Shown here one piece after another: positions 63,601 through 64,000 of a stretch of DNA of 64,000 nt. Each line of letters begins with the position of its first letter. Position 1 is the stretch's first letter. The notes beneath the pieces were generated by a model. It did not search any database. It worked only from the letters and a program-made list of their open reading frames with translations, and had not been told where the DNA came from. This DNA is from Gammaproteobacteria bacterium (GTDB taxonomy: Bacteria; Pseudomonadota; Gammaproteobacteria; Enterobacterales; Psychrobiaceae). The stretch is taken from the NCBI GenBank assembly GCA_013214945.1, contig JABSRT010000027.1, forward strand, positions 1 to 64,000. Direction: 5' to 3'. Both the position numbers and the translations under genes were made by a program.

Positions 63601-64000
63601 CCGCTAATCAATCAGGTGACGATCCATCATCAGTCACTTATAAACGTCTTGATGATGGCCAAACGATTACGGTTAATCATGAGATAACCACCACGACTGG
63701 CGCGATTACGTTATTGGCCGATGGCCAAATAAGCAATGCGTTAGCAGGAGTCATCAGTGCCACGGACGCAGGCAATATCACGTTGACCTCGCAATCGGCT
63801 GACATCGCCCAAGGTGGCAATGTGTTAAGTGATGGCGGTTTGATCAGCTTTACTGCTGATACCGATATCGTGATGGCTGATGGCACCTTAACTGATGCAG
63901 ACACGGGTTCGGTGATTTATAGCGCTGGCCAAAATATTAGCTTAAGCAGTGTTAATGCCCAAACGGCTATCACCATGACCGCTGGTAATACGGCCGGTAC
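30642..64000 (+). CDS. giant LEPR-XLL repeat protein (probable surface adhesin), 3' end beyond window
   Basis: A single frame opens at ATG 30642 (AAGGAA 9 nt upstream) and stays open to the window edge: 33,359 nt, more than 11,100 codons, no stop. I confirmed the same phase at about 35991, 44943, 50043, 53943, 58491 and 63951. The N-terminus has no Sec signal but carries LEPRILLSGD at residues 21-30, the LEPR-XLL motif that opens very large repetitive bacterial surface proteins. Order of parts: autotransporter-like beta segment (about 130-240), WP/LPDL domain (about 660-1,115), small beta modules (about 1,510-2,085), 124-residue tandem array (2,308-3,060), FxGxG modules (3,160-4,150), RTX-like patch (4,745-4,845), then beta-helix with LGY repeats, a Trp/Tyr-rich island and further modules. 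Cysteine is nearly absent (one noticed, residue 3,783). Adhesion and type I secretion are inferred; the C-terminus is unseen. Confidence 0.93.
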   Translation, partial: MFKKRTKLSELIRNAFKVEALEPRILLSGDPVFGAMQVATTRLVEPNAPLDAFSEQYTLSSFKKFNDVAQQTSGYERPEADTDFVVDDAAFDMANITNDLYVAGGDFIIGAADTLGGSGSVNLDVTNIGKLSPGYSPGVQNFDNLTNTDSSEIIIELGGLAAGSQYDQINIANNLVFDGTLSIELLNGFIPEVGDEFSIMTYGSSAGSFDSIAGLAISGTDLYLDVEKSETELKLITKSIDSGSTFLSEILGSEQQNTYGELLNIDYFNSTSSYDFLGNLAFSGFEINGNISVSYDVNYSLLDPQGIPTDLSLWSLNVTDASATFEIDDVFTLELSDFNLGLSYLTTNDLGDDRSWFFAKGQAASASSGLLDSVSFQATDLEFDFSQAIHDTSADVLNLSLNPITVGDFTLNNADSESSLGLSGRASLDIAGQTLLSDINLTLNPSVMDEVRVDIENGELDITAGTGSTGLALSVEDIHGALLIDRRGIAGVLQASELSLEQLDGSALPGLDINEIRSVSVGFNTTGEAVTETLGNTYFDYSDSKFHDFFAVNANLDLGLSVGEVAYNLSGQFGFTKTAMEIVTGAPAQDVILMSVLNGETSLTVGSAPGGAMVKLSGLQGAGLITNIDNQFGAVGMMTVGAVALTEADGVTPLVADLSMLPLNLPFNFNLFDLDPNLDLSLNLPEIDLNLAAFPYIDLSLPGLPSLNLPDLDLAGLLPNLDLSNLSLPELGFVLPSLGLPNIDISFPDVDLGWPYLDLADLTLAYPELNLDFANLSFPQLMFALPRLQLPALKFDFDIDGLDADWADMSWPDLTAHLATLDLPWPDVAWSDFDFDAISAALPDFDLPDLDFSWGDMKLPDLLLAIKMLELPGMSITFADVSLSWPSFNTAFPDWPDAGLPDIDFGQFIFALDGLNLPGLNVSFPDLTLPWPSLSLPNFSAAFPELTVDWPNLTLPELMFALPSLDLTGLNFNFDLPGLDADWPNMNWPDLQAHLATLDLDWPDVTLSGLAIEFPQLNLDWPNIELADLIFALPKLDLTGFSLDFDLPALGLNWPDVTLPNLGTAFPDLDIDWENLSLADFIFALPQLNIPNLELSFFDINLPDFSFPDVSVEGVALDFDLSQLGFSVYGEVDFQLADVFEFSGNLGFSKLNDEIIILGDQVLALFGIGDFQAGVTDGDLALLIKSDSTIALDVAGDLVLEGAGFITDTVWADTVRLQYNTSLIDYSGDNNRTLTVGDISQTLTMAAGAVGSPMMALNVYGFSAKIEGAVGLAGDFSFTRLTQPSGTRVMMMTGQNVMAYLGTDDLSARITDADLAMAIFEIDATTTTYALYALGDAALEGVTDVTLSGTFQLLYNRTGMQVIDFGGDFGTIDYGTTVDFTAVRAANLDVNVAGFFVVNGAFAIEKTTTTVTLSDSSEVEVDLLTLGTSQVNAFAGVNAGSDDALGFDLTGADMALALMTDSSNSLRQWMTLQSNVASAAFIGVDGLTVSAQELNVAINRNLSTSGESVPQVDLILDTVLALKTDLTSGELVFDYMGQQAVVAVALSRSNANVRNEIKSKLETLLTDSGVANAEGNVAISGSLATGFTFTFNGELSGQDFSGISVSARTPDVTTQLTEVTKGQAAYDNVSLDIVEQNAQYHLNMDVSDGVLTIRSGQQSSEISITSAMTDTQMKSAIVSAYEGFSAVGLGNVSVSGSRALGFDIEFIGSLAGKAVNDLSVSLTLPSPTVSSVTLNDGEIKVTGYDSTGVNTSEKQRIDFSNATKSFTNYSLKIGEITTAKIDFSANSPTQNVTTLQKALNKALGKNKVKVSFDQSSTSASPSYFVRFIGQMAYQDVPKIEVASANSVTVVIFTVQEGSSASKTEIVESVSEVQELQLDTNANADLTLSFDIDGKSYTTQTLQFGATAAQIESALLTAVTTDFSTATFNVTVSNGKWNIGFIGQLSGKNITQLNSDISAITGQVALERVQEGLTRDVATTVTSPAISETQQLSVQTQATGTYTLSLDYLGQIYTTAAIDFSAGSSDIKAALLTSLTSIENADVQVIGKADGIFNITFKGSLSGHDLSMLSVTATVPEANTELRIEQVGEVVEQADLVGDVNPNLVVDFAVTELNVATGIESEFTLNLDGSEGELTRISAQMTLDVFGFLQVDGAFYLDKSIGEVTDSAGTDISVDQLIIAGGGVNAFAGVKGGTEDQVGLQLEQTDFVLGLFSERTDNELVDKRNWTALQANAGSLSLDGIDGFTLAGSDMQVMVNQASDLDGSVLDFSDANALTAEIVSGVEFELNIDGQLGEIIYAAGDVELDVAEFVGLSGTFAFSKASQGETEQLQILGDDIDAYLEVDSAYVRLDDADFGLLVDTDNQVAFELKNGSFAAGIEGLSGVSAAEVVVQYTNATTIIAQDTSFSIFDLEYTFETEIEANTVGFGVKGFSANISDFVSLEGDLGFKKVGTAIVAVGNNVDAKLQANADNYVYLNDASFGLITGAGDTVFELSEGSFAASIAGMEAISAQEVMVQYTNATGLVAANTTIGVGSIQYTFNQAIAVNTVAFAVKGFSSSVADFVSLEGDFGFKKVGTEIVAVGDNVDAKLQAGEDNYVRIKDASFGLITDAGSTVFELSQGSFTASIAGMDEISAQEVIVQYSNATGSVATNTTIDVGSVQYTFGQAIAVNTVAFAVKGFHANVSNFVSLDGDIGFKKSGQDIVAIGNDVSAILDAGSLAQVSLMNASFGLFMSGNETAFELSEGSFSASVASLAAISAKSVFVQYSSANTTIAAGRKIAIGSVEYTFEEAIAANTVAFAVEGFNANVADFVTLSGDLGFKKVDDAMIAVGNNVSASLSAGDSNELALSNANFGLLIDGNEMAFELTQGELSAEIDGFELLPFDSVAVQFTNISTNIAKGRTLSVGDVNYEFSQDIAADTVAFSVYGFNVNLANNVVLQGDFGFAKVGQELYAVGNDVTAGIDVGAANVRLEDAEIAVIWGDGGYALETKNGKFSAEIEHLADVTADSAMLQYSYGAITVAAGRELNLAGVSYTFEHGVSGTVGDVDVSFDVENLQANIFDVVEISGDIEFFTDGGDLVASAVDFDMSFTLGTDFTASITDADFDLRYGEQLKFGIEGDLTLSAFDFIDLTYHVDLSQEFFNVTLDDGSQATVALMTFAEEGLDFFAGANGVGFEIEDASFGLGIAIAMADPSQYWISAKATTSSVEFVGVDILEVSANEMEVVINTASDNGRSIDYSVAPLTLSSGLGVKVGGLDVGSSSDTNITFDMRGETIKVAGELNVNLLGVMAVEGDFSFEKSIQDITLDTGITTSVNAMTFTAEDAVGFVGFGYKTDDEFGFKAQGIDFGLGMFVDRNDASRQWTMMQGHVDTFDFVGLDDVKLNATDLDLSYYKLPVDLVGIDLDTSDIDFGSLDLDFNPGDLSPGKGSIFNFTGEFDVDVHGLLQAKDDFEIVLEFDTLVLSDGTVEDVTYFTFAYTDLDIFAGSGTREDGVGVAIDDIDFAMALVYSPFSGQAWLTVQGSTDFAGMVGVPSVNLEVQQAQLLINTADAFGRVIDYSAKNLVVPIGVGGNVGGLEGSAGGNSNSITIDIDGDLGQMLRVDLAGALLSVENFVYLSGDISLQVGTKDDLVIEGTGPQGLLKETNKFTYLTLMGANLNAFVGMGTPYFGTGETDAVGVFASNVNFGLALFSNQDYTLGTLKLDIEQAGFIGMEDVLEATLLNVTVASNFGAATNAPYDLSTPNVDYIKSYGEDGLVLTTLSGDSIALEFDDKLEIAARIENAHLNMAGCLELDGSLAISKGTTYELVAADTGLLSEFGLPETIIHDVEVMTIGGANLTGFAGVGGSDNGIGLKLGNTNFGLAVMQPNGIAGLKIPNEIKAAMPTYFAAKATVDSAELIGMDAILEARVEGVEININTSSSQFITPEMALFLPMPHIDFKNVLNTNPITGNWDEQGLRIDTGDDDNPVYLDFGDEIIQAKVEYFQGDLAGVMQVAGSMAFTKRGTETVTLTNGDTRTVTSLSLGMTDVYGFVGVGGYWQENPSTDRIDGSVTNSDAFGFAVEDLDVGAVFMLDINPLDPAAYFAAEVDLAKAGLVGIDGVTAELSEAMLDLNQTISGDGAVVDFSKSTYQLTEDGPINTGYLIETGDDAKPIILDFNERILRVQGEAEFNAFDLLQLDGVFELKITDEEFNLFIDASAKIGPDGFGLDVEKAQVLLVANSDGVATRALLENASIGFGDVAQLNVDHMELILNATGENIIYEVPEEFQARIGSETITISNVPPGKSAAQDFYLSLEGQGDLNLLGGALKMDGGFSILLSTERTELSVNMTLDHILLEPVSVAGTLGFATGANAGLYGGLQVGAPGGSTIIDGAGIFEISAFAMLQINTTSTAQSVRALKLDSDGNVVPGEYENVEIEATTLRISGAGEINIADAVILTGRVDLLVDSTGIEAALDMTLDLGAFGELEFEGAAAITQDRFALRAATNVELGIAAIGINAAAILEINTGSDDYTTLHGDVIKADTIFNLELDGAIKILAFDIDFKGGMSIVDDVFEIRVDRAGLDFFGVLNVDVSGYLRSNGEFEIKGSVDLNIDMGVIELKAGMSMTFSDKLFAASVYGSLDVSLDMGLFEINTTLAGFSGEIELTAASASLAAKVTVAGISISAGYSWSWGQPPVITNQINDVLYLHMGDEAARYGDSGGKLYGDLYHESYRIESLYDADENSGLITYRSGEVKVNALGVEVIHTGVRKIVAVGGKGNDSIFVGQGVDALLDFDGGEGNDTFIILGGASGSTITGGAGNDTFVSGDVSGLTYLGGAGNDEYRGGTGSSSINMGSGKNTIIAGSGNDTIRVEGSVKTELTLTGGDNLITADLGGLLDITGGSGYDRIVLDAINSTDVLQLKDSAFLYRDRQISFNNDIDSIEVTDISNSTIMRSDAGYSWGATGLKLTASGLLDVTNAELTAPTGYFNIQSVGINGVLNTTLERFTLVNTGAGANADVVIRETDSLIIQDGERGAKGGIYAANGGQIDIELAGREALLDLASGVIAAVNGGDIRLIADDVDFRSGANAVRGSGNLLLRAQDASQNYNIGGAGQSTYGRDFSVSGNTGAMELGMGDLAALSSGFNLVEIGHQAAGVVMYIGDVEDATVGSFDFSARFNDDAALYADRINIVGDVQSTESLTFNARLMEVLRTNIHDPMGSPDSGVSAQETYINLAEQLVITGWIKGQDLVQIDVEGSTGQDALVTYGKEANSITADKGSVVMTSADNGRIVMNTSASIISATAMFVEGAGASINVDAGTGMILLEGAALTAQGNNASMTLRSDNYLHLDSGASIVVGAREENENWVISGTNTELNIDTAGELRLGGFMVTAGEMNLNYGETFNDYAAYFDTIPGKTLASDDNANDLIINALKAGTISAELAAVLAGEGLTLENGASVTSIANFTPFSALSDEAKLQVATTLGYTFYQDGLFYNPSTNQSFDDISIGTVAQAQQTAYAQTLGYQELNGTYFFNDVTGTLKSTLIEGDSADYSNQQIDWAEYGVSAPSDNANFASLTQAQKEAVAKSLGYSIEPSFEFQRIVATGEADDNRSTFGAYYFDAGAVWGDDGAPAADATLSQLTINQKIDAAKYLSYFPEYDINELDWGILATPDSDSSFENLTTAQKEVVANALGFGSTITGYYFTNLGASDPEKRIVTEFEQGVVTDYQNHNIFWGDVTVPSENASFESLNAEQKGVVAASLGYEQYTGTNYYKADAVIGSQIKTGFVVANQVDYDLVNWGGVGEPEDEFSSFEQLGFSQRQFIAESLDYTLYQHQVLYNANADVDNGEALIRTDFIEGRSGDYEVADITWGEIPEAAASTAWADLTIKQQDLILAKLGYVRFDGQVWSKGADFKLTFVQGELSKTLDETTNEDIYALVQQDGSDAFDYRNSELQWTAVQFPELTDLDEQPQFIDLTADQQFRVLDALGLEWYSNPVYFNATPDTALFQEHVMSGFTADLHYQNDSLNLQTSELKENRWLINDGTNEYLVYAYDETFDGVVDEIQIQQPHELVGQRGYGFLLTGTLITLGDGQGITVTGEQDIIVRGDIDLRGANANLTLQSDSWIYWEGNAAVTGNITMQAGVALDGTPIGAAGGANSEGVSLFVHETARLNTLTAGSSIILHAGQDAIINGSVVAGGIIGSTGVTWLGDGDSEVSVTAGQRIYVNSAIAASKLVSLTTTSVAGADDDVSIKVTSAGGLTAAGLTSDNSGGSVIVDAKGHVELVGSVISGGHTVFTGEGSTIEWFDEDSQVSLTASGQLYLGGQARTESGGSVEIGATIRANQLIQLEGGAGRDGDGIGVKMPGGTRIATSNSDGEIQIKSADDAQLFGLIVSGGEVVDHYDSRGLYLGTTREYGNGASTITVEATKGQVRLGRDLYAGSLIDVRGGIAAQSAVDNYADQGIVIYGSSKLKTGLENSEINLSSAGNLTVLASAWTNEIFADAFVEFADGDLSADVVMSLTVDLGTHKVSGLVTIPKSATTTNTGTSTLKEDIKSALYSTQFTVVESLTGAQAVGTEQTLNDTQLQVRLEDGRLKLTSAKIVKEFSLNHSGSVGLERLGFTQATSNDVASNGTYALDASAKGSVVNLGKAGATGGKVTINNHVVGHDAVNFLSGSTGDGLELQILGTLETRSGNIELNPVGDSILKGSLIAAGRDADIIINASRSIDVRGDLTADRDIIINAGTGVEADVISIYTHSSSVLQSTGDSGRIVITGLNDVTINSNIGKDNTGLTEVTITAESGTLTLAKEAGDIETTSELNLKGKNVVIEGVLNSLRATDSLADYEVTIQASQDASISGSLNFAGSLLIKAGRDLSIFNTNIATSAANQRLTVEAGQDILLGNAKPTAGDTQSYGTIIEADRLLEMEASGQIILGSDAQLFSQADDSKIKLKASTLQLIGSIQAGAYYDHNPAAEQAIVWSGNDATLDLRSNKATYIGGQGLDTSKAVIAFGGHLTATGDIVLRAGKDASGVGVTVSDESSIKANANLYDLANTSDSSIEINSTGQLQLSGIILAEDTGADITLSSNSLVMIDNRIYANDQLTISGGTHSSRIGVWVKPSVLGSIGGLLDTAADGDISILANDGIYIQGRVGQIDLSNVSEPSVTGTATIQSSSGDVTLVGTIDVKDDIQISGGQVNILAGGYAYATADQSQVFIQARNAISLSSAADVPVEKNQAIIEGNMLVHLAAPLISVAGLIQVNNADGLLLLNADSQLTVTGNVTSEGDVRLQAGVNTSAARNVLEGVIDVASLGDGHIELLAAGTVDAEGDVTINTGGEFELQASAEVSGLVDIKRPIIQVISEEIDIVTGSREVAIGTIQVPVIEWVTTSTIEQIGEEKVVVGNEVVSMSVTLQQLGYYNPNASAGMEFREFFIEGIDYFNENVTWANAGISSSLDEQIRNRSASSVTGDYKSMDYRTFSQLNDAQKQAVLNHLGYMPVFQMAYTNLQLTGSYNGTAYTTNVGETTPWGVVWNGPEWTANANDQQYYHIDVDGWKDKYVLMPKGAQTDILRLVSSSVAKYLVNDSNVSGSDTSGSWVEASSSAYVSGTIGEWVGQYRDNANVSYDQQGSRFTASQLNSLASGYSDVDSKNQYGDAIWQTSYDWQTGDRVFTMAATDQSGTMLYDPTWTWKSTTTVTQNPAVDASFTSTVAPSATWYKDGVYQGLKSTYFTNNITADNQYFDALAYDTASLTKLSESSHQENAAGFKYWTAYTTNYLGYVNSYSYSSWSWTDDKKTRKSWGTVLTLISQHDDVETRSKTDEKGWTERDNKDYWVRYRDQIEVKVTESFKDYTYEWKSDLHNIYDQRIQLEYNITYQSDDRFDYRPIYAEITQEQLVESSESQTVWETRQTTTTGIVNRTVVGEKTITGTGAKFNDNSIEASNITINAGGKSTVSGLLSAENNLTINSNDNLTVSGILPDDAAIASQAKLVAGNELSLQTNNNLVLADSAFLSAATITLDSAQAMTIAGEIGTQDSSDTTNTLSVTATAGGEISLKAAIIADDLIDLKAGESVSQFGGIDANLHASLVTTSNDSLIQLTAGTYGGNITLDQSALTAGGALSNVNISAIEGRFEQTVSQTLIDGNLVNIQGLITAHKLSVIADNTLTANSNVTTVDLTLLGSGDISLVNQGNLTLSNVIAADGAISITNFGALTVTSVKATGTSDRNDINLTTFDTNSDSTINADISIGTLTTTERGDINISAQGKVSRSSVGSDNIVADQLIINAMAPIDINTEVNAVSINTTVAGDVTLKQDTRSLTVFDTKLLDGSFTLAAAGSVTVDSILLASNKDARDVTIEAIGDIAVNSLVAGVYLEEGETRAIENGSTEEISTTTQAGIDQGQISKISFSESYVPVATTSLSVNVAGEPVTVAVGDTVNGLIVTANWESLLNALGHSLVESASIVSATVDQLTKEITVTGVKNTAFTFEYSNDITLTSVASAGIVNLTSTTGSVIEGSADLAVDIVAKRLNVSASTGIFGLEVALNELNAETDSGDILLTEFDGHLEKTVGLKVLNAKTSIASNGRVEIIAENNLLVTNSALVQGQYVRLESQFGDIQVKNPVTNSYGINHGKGIGFSAVNGTVDLYQFFNASESMEYRAGEKFLFGTTPTTFNTNGTVDILGNQSGLLPGDLTSDSIIIESGEVLSLDGTITVKDHLELISNKSVIVTGDITGKDNNQIGTVIITAKGAATLSSVVDVNKTSDKTVVEQNTGYINIKSTSLDAAYFDLRAKEDIYVGLTSNWVLSGFIGGLDNYDSAQNVTLDVEGTLTVTGGIVGAINNMQVQATSLTMDGASVFIADDLAVTANGAINGDIDINTLVGSITANSTLSGSITINEADSLFVKSVRANDGAINIAAGGNLWARDVQNIASGDDITISAGQNLYIDRIEAATIQGAEKTAGNIILDAKFTIAELPAINVIAGTDQNSDDNWKNYVNQTSGAPQVLSSLAYDNTDADAFAYSITLKQGEGTASFKELKSAQDIGSDSQIETRTTKSGISVKTGKTSQTESGLATSGGAGATGDTSTTTQAGNNQAQISKISFSNSYTPVAGTSLSVSVAGTSVTVAVGDTVNGAVVTADWTSLLNAFGHTLTQASSIVNATVDVSNLNISVTGAENSAFTFNTATVIETEHLDVSADLLRTNALLEAAGNLQAQVSNITFENAALFNNGVYTVNFSAVTNTTNNSQVYAPITIQFSADENATWTEVLSGLKTAIVNNHGLFDTADVVVNTTTRSLTLTANSANKEFNFSSAAGKADTVSNDTVYQTTFNGQTYTIYGSTATPASVAGAVSSPVSSSTPADAPQVDIVTFEDVTPLAGYTYSLSALGSNYTYTADTTPTWNEILSSFETQISSAHSATVTVEINSTARTLTLTAIADKGRFTSVTNVDVKHAQLTANVSIVDLQTLFSQQLTNNGVAVTNSSESLQLQAATNTQKQVSLLAFNQDINALDSYQVTIDGKTYTASATVITTNPDETTTTTTYTAAEVFNRLEQLLEADDFTVTTDATGMMIITGTANNTPFTIDWAGQFTESATSTSVVTDAGISATEVRMTQLNPSSAVIEGDVFNIVIDGIALSVSATAGNDANAIVNKLVTVINTNPTLSAKLTASNTNGGLTVTADVINTSFTQTDLVVNRTVVTEQDGTVATADSQAAGSLQKQVSNVVFSGEAKDTFTYTVTINSVAYSASGSSWSAILASLVSKINDAGVATATSNVSAKTLELTADVANTAFSLSAEADVGTIASTKIDGDYVLILPVRGAGNFALEATGALSVVALPTNPGETIVLSAGNDLVVVEEINVGNGAVNLTSSTGGIALGGTITANTLTLTSQDSVAVTSKVNNLNIDMSGAGDVSVTQQGSVVINTLTMDGGDLLLNIDGDLTINAFTGSGGNVTINATGKVTFLNPTAAAMSNMTIVAGGDVTGVINTDKLSVTTTAGVITLSNTGAVVVEEMSNGGKEITLSSTGAITINSTLNLATDSDLSLSTTSGAISVNQTINSDIGNINMSAADGLNLSDEVEITSTGGTVSLNAGSGALTMNDQTVVNAGAGQVTLMANNDIKLGKISSSYVGDFTITATNGAIVDTGDGQLDINAANANLVMTSLAGIGSGDALEINVASLDVRNIKTTGTIEATGNIELENKLALTISQVQQSAAGETNISTIDGAITINGSGITATTESVFIYAAGTSASINLQADVTTTTAEDNSVNITAEGGDLILGAGIRVNGLGDIRLATPAGSVLNDQNISTNSDWRLSDTSFDAEIEWALANGNFTVNQATGEIRTAKIEDYEIVNHLANDQVLRAANGAYIQTQGQLVITVKDNIGQNVTGFTYSPMAIVVDVAELTLSSSERQNISVVATGEVSVVEDSKTTDEVPAVEVSKTTGTKGGSTDIKTLRGNQTIAASVDAGGEDIVIVSNQLNITEALRSSGAILAVKPIDVDRDILIGELTSDSSFVESELLHIENSELAQLQDGFSAIVIGDYNVSSNIYIGDETQTSQDVVFTDNLVLRNKALGGKIYINSDLILTGDSSLLIDGSGHTAYYSANTTADANILVDDSIVITGAAVTNPIVITAGSDGSGQMQLGTNSGHTLNGNGDGIADELRLVAPDNVVIYGTVGNTDALEKLTIVGVNGNNPDNVTFHSEVTMDGDLIIYAEGTVTFNQAVTINNGGDLLIYGAAHVVFEKGINLNGGGNILLEGDEVSLKGGQESIVGTGTLTIRPSTISLNIELGTPPSSVSSNTLNIDNTEIQSFADGFTKIILGHQDSGTGHALANAGNVRVGAINQAEQPTLRDSLEVYGNNITVEDYSNASYTLQVLGDISFDAVNNITVRNTIEASNANYSALSDITLYSQSGIITQENATGDGVSDELIIADNIVASAQDGITLLWTAMNTLDAINTGDGDITIHTQAYDSTTDSRDLTSDVAIKRLWQTDVTKDSSITLSTDFGDIVVLSAANGGAGITTAGTGDILLVASSTANQSGDDPSSVTYKRLDDGQTITVNHEITTTTGAITLLADGQISNALAGVISATDAGNITLTSQSADIAQGGNVLSDGGLISFTADTDIVMADGTLTDADTGSVIYSAGQNISLSSVNAQTAITMTAGNTAG
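30702..30731 (+). other. LEPR-XLL motif at the giant protein N-terminus
   Basis: Residues 21-30 read LEPRILLSGD, preceded by a basic, helix-prone MFKKRTKLSELIRNAF. This motif defines a family of N-terminal domains on very large repetitive proteins in Gram-negative bacteria. Its function (targeting, processing or anchoring) is not established as far as I know. No hydrophobic Sec-type core accompanies it. Confidence 0.9.
31032..31355 (+). other. autotransporter-like beta segment in the giant protein
   Basis: The segment runs from LSPGYSPGVQNF through YDQINIANNLVFDGTLSIEL and GDEFSIMTYGSSAGSFDSI. It resembles the G-x-YDxI-x-V...GTL.V.L...F.P..G..F.I pattern of beta-helix passenger domains in autotransporters and PEP-CTERM proteins (residues about 131-238). 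This is pattern recognition only. Confidence 0.6.
32622..33990 (+). repeat. WP/LPDL repeat domain of the giant protein
   Basis: About 455 residues (661-1,116) are dominated by Leu, Pro, Asp, Trp and Phe in short elements of roughly 10-11 residues such as LDWPNIELADL, NLPDLDLAGL and LSWPSF. Longer superunits begin with a [LF]-[IM]-FALP-x-L-x-L segment at about 32982, 33225, 33363, 33513, 33726 and 33882, so they are 46-81 residues long. WPDL-x-AHLATLD occurs twice. The regular hydrophobic/Pro/Asp alternation suggests a solenoid of short beta turns. I do not know a named domain like it. Confidence 0.8.
35170..36890 (+). repeat. small beta modules with FxGxLxG pattern
   Basis: About five related modules of 90-100 residues (a, about 35170-35450; b, 35500-35810; c, 35910-36200; d, 36250-36520; e, 36600-36890). 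Each has a segment like LSLDYLGQIYTTAAIDFSAG, a helix with ALLT, then V-x-V-x-G and F-x-I-x-F-x-G-x-L-x-G (for example FNITFKGSLSGHDLS). The pattern resembles repeats in other LEPR-XLL proteins as I recall them. They are probably beta-sandwich spacers. Confidence 0.65.
37563..39815 (+). repeat. tandem array with exact 372-nt period
   Basis: Aligning on the phrase [D/N/E]-FV-x-L-x-GD-x-GFKK, unit anchors fall at 37563, 37947, 38319, 38691, 39063, 39435 and 39816. The spacings are 384, 372, 372, 372, 372 and 381 nt, so four successive units are exactly 124 codons. Each unit continues with IVAVGNNVDAKL, ASFGL, FELSEGSF, A-x-I-x-G-M-x-x-ISA and a QYTF-x-x-AIA-x-NTVAFAVKGF segment. Units 2 and 3 are the most alike. 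This is a recently expanded or homogenized module array inside the giant gene. Confidence 0.9.
40125..43100 (+). repeat. FxGxG modules of 155-190 residues
   Basis: A diverged module carries an anchor [FV]-[AV]-G-x-G near 40128, 40608, 41073, 41600, 42140 and 42710. Each anchor is followed by F-G-[FL]-x-x-x-x-x-[DN]-F-[GA]-[LM]-A-[LM]. A segment with F-[IV]-G-[MV]-[DE] and a stretch ending V-I-DYS or V-V-DFS follow. Earlier single copies occur at about 34937 and 37191. Spacing is 465-570 nt. The function is unknown; the unit is probably a beta-rich stalk module. Confidence 0.7.
44870..45172 (+). repeat. RTX-like glycine/aspartate patch in the giant protein
   Basis: Residues of about 4,743-4,844 contain GGKGNDSIFVG, GGEGNDTFIILGG, GGAGNDTFVSG, GGAGNDEYRGG and GSGNDTIRVEG. 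These are hemolysin-type nonapeptide-like motifs that bind calcium and fold into a beta-roll. Unusually they are in the middle of the protein, at the border between the modular half and the beta-helix half. Confidence 0.85.
46938..48530 (+). repeat. LGY repeat family, first block
   Basis: Helical units follow the pattern [FW]-x-x-L-[TSN]-x-x-[AQ]-[QK]-x-x-V-[AV]-x-x-LG[YFL], then G-x-x-YYN and a stretch with DY and WG. LG[YFL] or LDY anchors are at 46992, 47109, 47307, 47619, 47826, 48024, 48234 and 48504, mostly about 66-70 residues apart, with one degenerate copy (LSYF) at about 47490. Two further copies are at 52776 and 53010. The predicted helix plus aromatic tail contrasts sharply with the surrounding beta-helix. 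Confidence 0.8.
52776..54310 (+). other. aromatic, charged island with two LGY copies
   Basis: LGYYNPNAS (52776) and LGYMPVF (53010) introduce about 430 residues unlike the flanking beta-helix. They are rich in Trp, Tyr, Lys, Arg and Glu, with phrases such as TWTWKSTTT, SYSYSSWSWTDDKKTRKSW, GWTERDNKDYWVRYRD and DYTYEWKSDLHNIYDQRI. It reads as an independently folded domain inserted in the rod, after which beta-helix phrases resume near 54320. No family is recognised. Confidence 0.7.
55689..55990 (+). repeat. duplicated module, copy 1
   Basis: The segment STTTQAGIDQGQISKISFS through VTVAVGDTVNG and FTFE is repeated at 57765-58060 with high protein similarity (TTTQAG, QISKISFS, AVGDTVNG, TSLLNA/ESLLNA, NTAFTF/NSAFTF). 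The offset is 2,076 nt (692 codons), in frame. Confidence 0.8.
57765..58060 (+). repeat. duplicated module, copy 2
   Basis: This is the second copy of the module at 55689-55990. Downstream to about 59900 further diverged relatives follow, each with a Y-x-V-x-I-x-G-x-x-Y strand, a W-x-x-I/V-L helix and an L-T-x-T-A strand (around 58150, 58600, 59000, 59340 and 59660). The block is therefore a small tandem family in which this pair is the youngest. Confidence 0.75.
61758..61829 (+). repeat. 36-nt tandem repeat, two copies
   Basis: The twelve-codon unit EVSVVEDSKTTD (61758-61793) is followed directly by EVPAVEVSKTTG (61794-61829). They differ at few positions and share TCGAAGACAACAG exactly. 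It forms an acidic Val/Thr/Lys linker at residues 10,373-10,396. Confidence 0.85.
62040..63010 (+). repeat. DGF-type modules, two copies
   Basis: LLHIENSELAQLQDGFSAIV followed by IGD (about 62055-62125) and NIDNTEIQSFADGFTKIILG (about 62903-62962) share the pattern L-x-I-x-N-x-E-[IL]-x-x-x-x-DGF-x-x-I-[VI]-[IL]-G. Each is followed by strands and a segment with V-F-T-D or L-R-D. I recall the same phrase in other LEPR-XLL giant proteins, which supports the family call. Confidence 0.65.

Larger units (their letters stand above)
45180..64000 (+). repeat. filamentous-hemagglutinin-like beta-helix half of the giant protein
   Basis: After the RTX-like patch the protein is mostly short beta-helix turns. 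Typical phrases are GSLIAAGRDADIIINAS, LTADRDIIINAGTG and GDITIHTQ, rich in G, N, T, D, A, V and I. This resembles the rod of filamentous hemagglutinin and large autotransporter passengers. The run is interrupted by the LGY repeats, the Trp/Tyr-rich island and several inserted beta modules listed separately. It is still continuing at the window edge. Confidence 0.75.
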
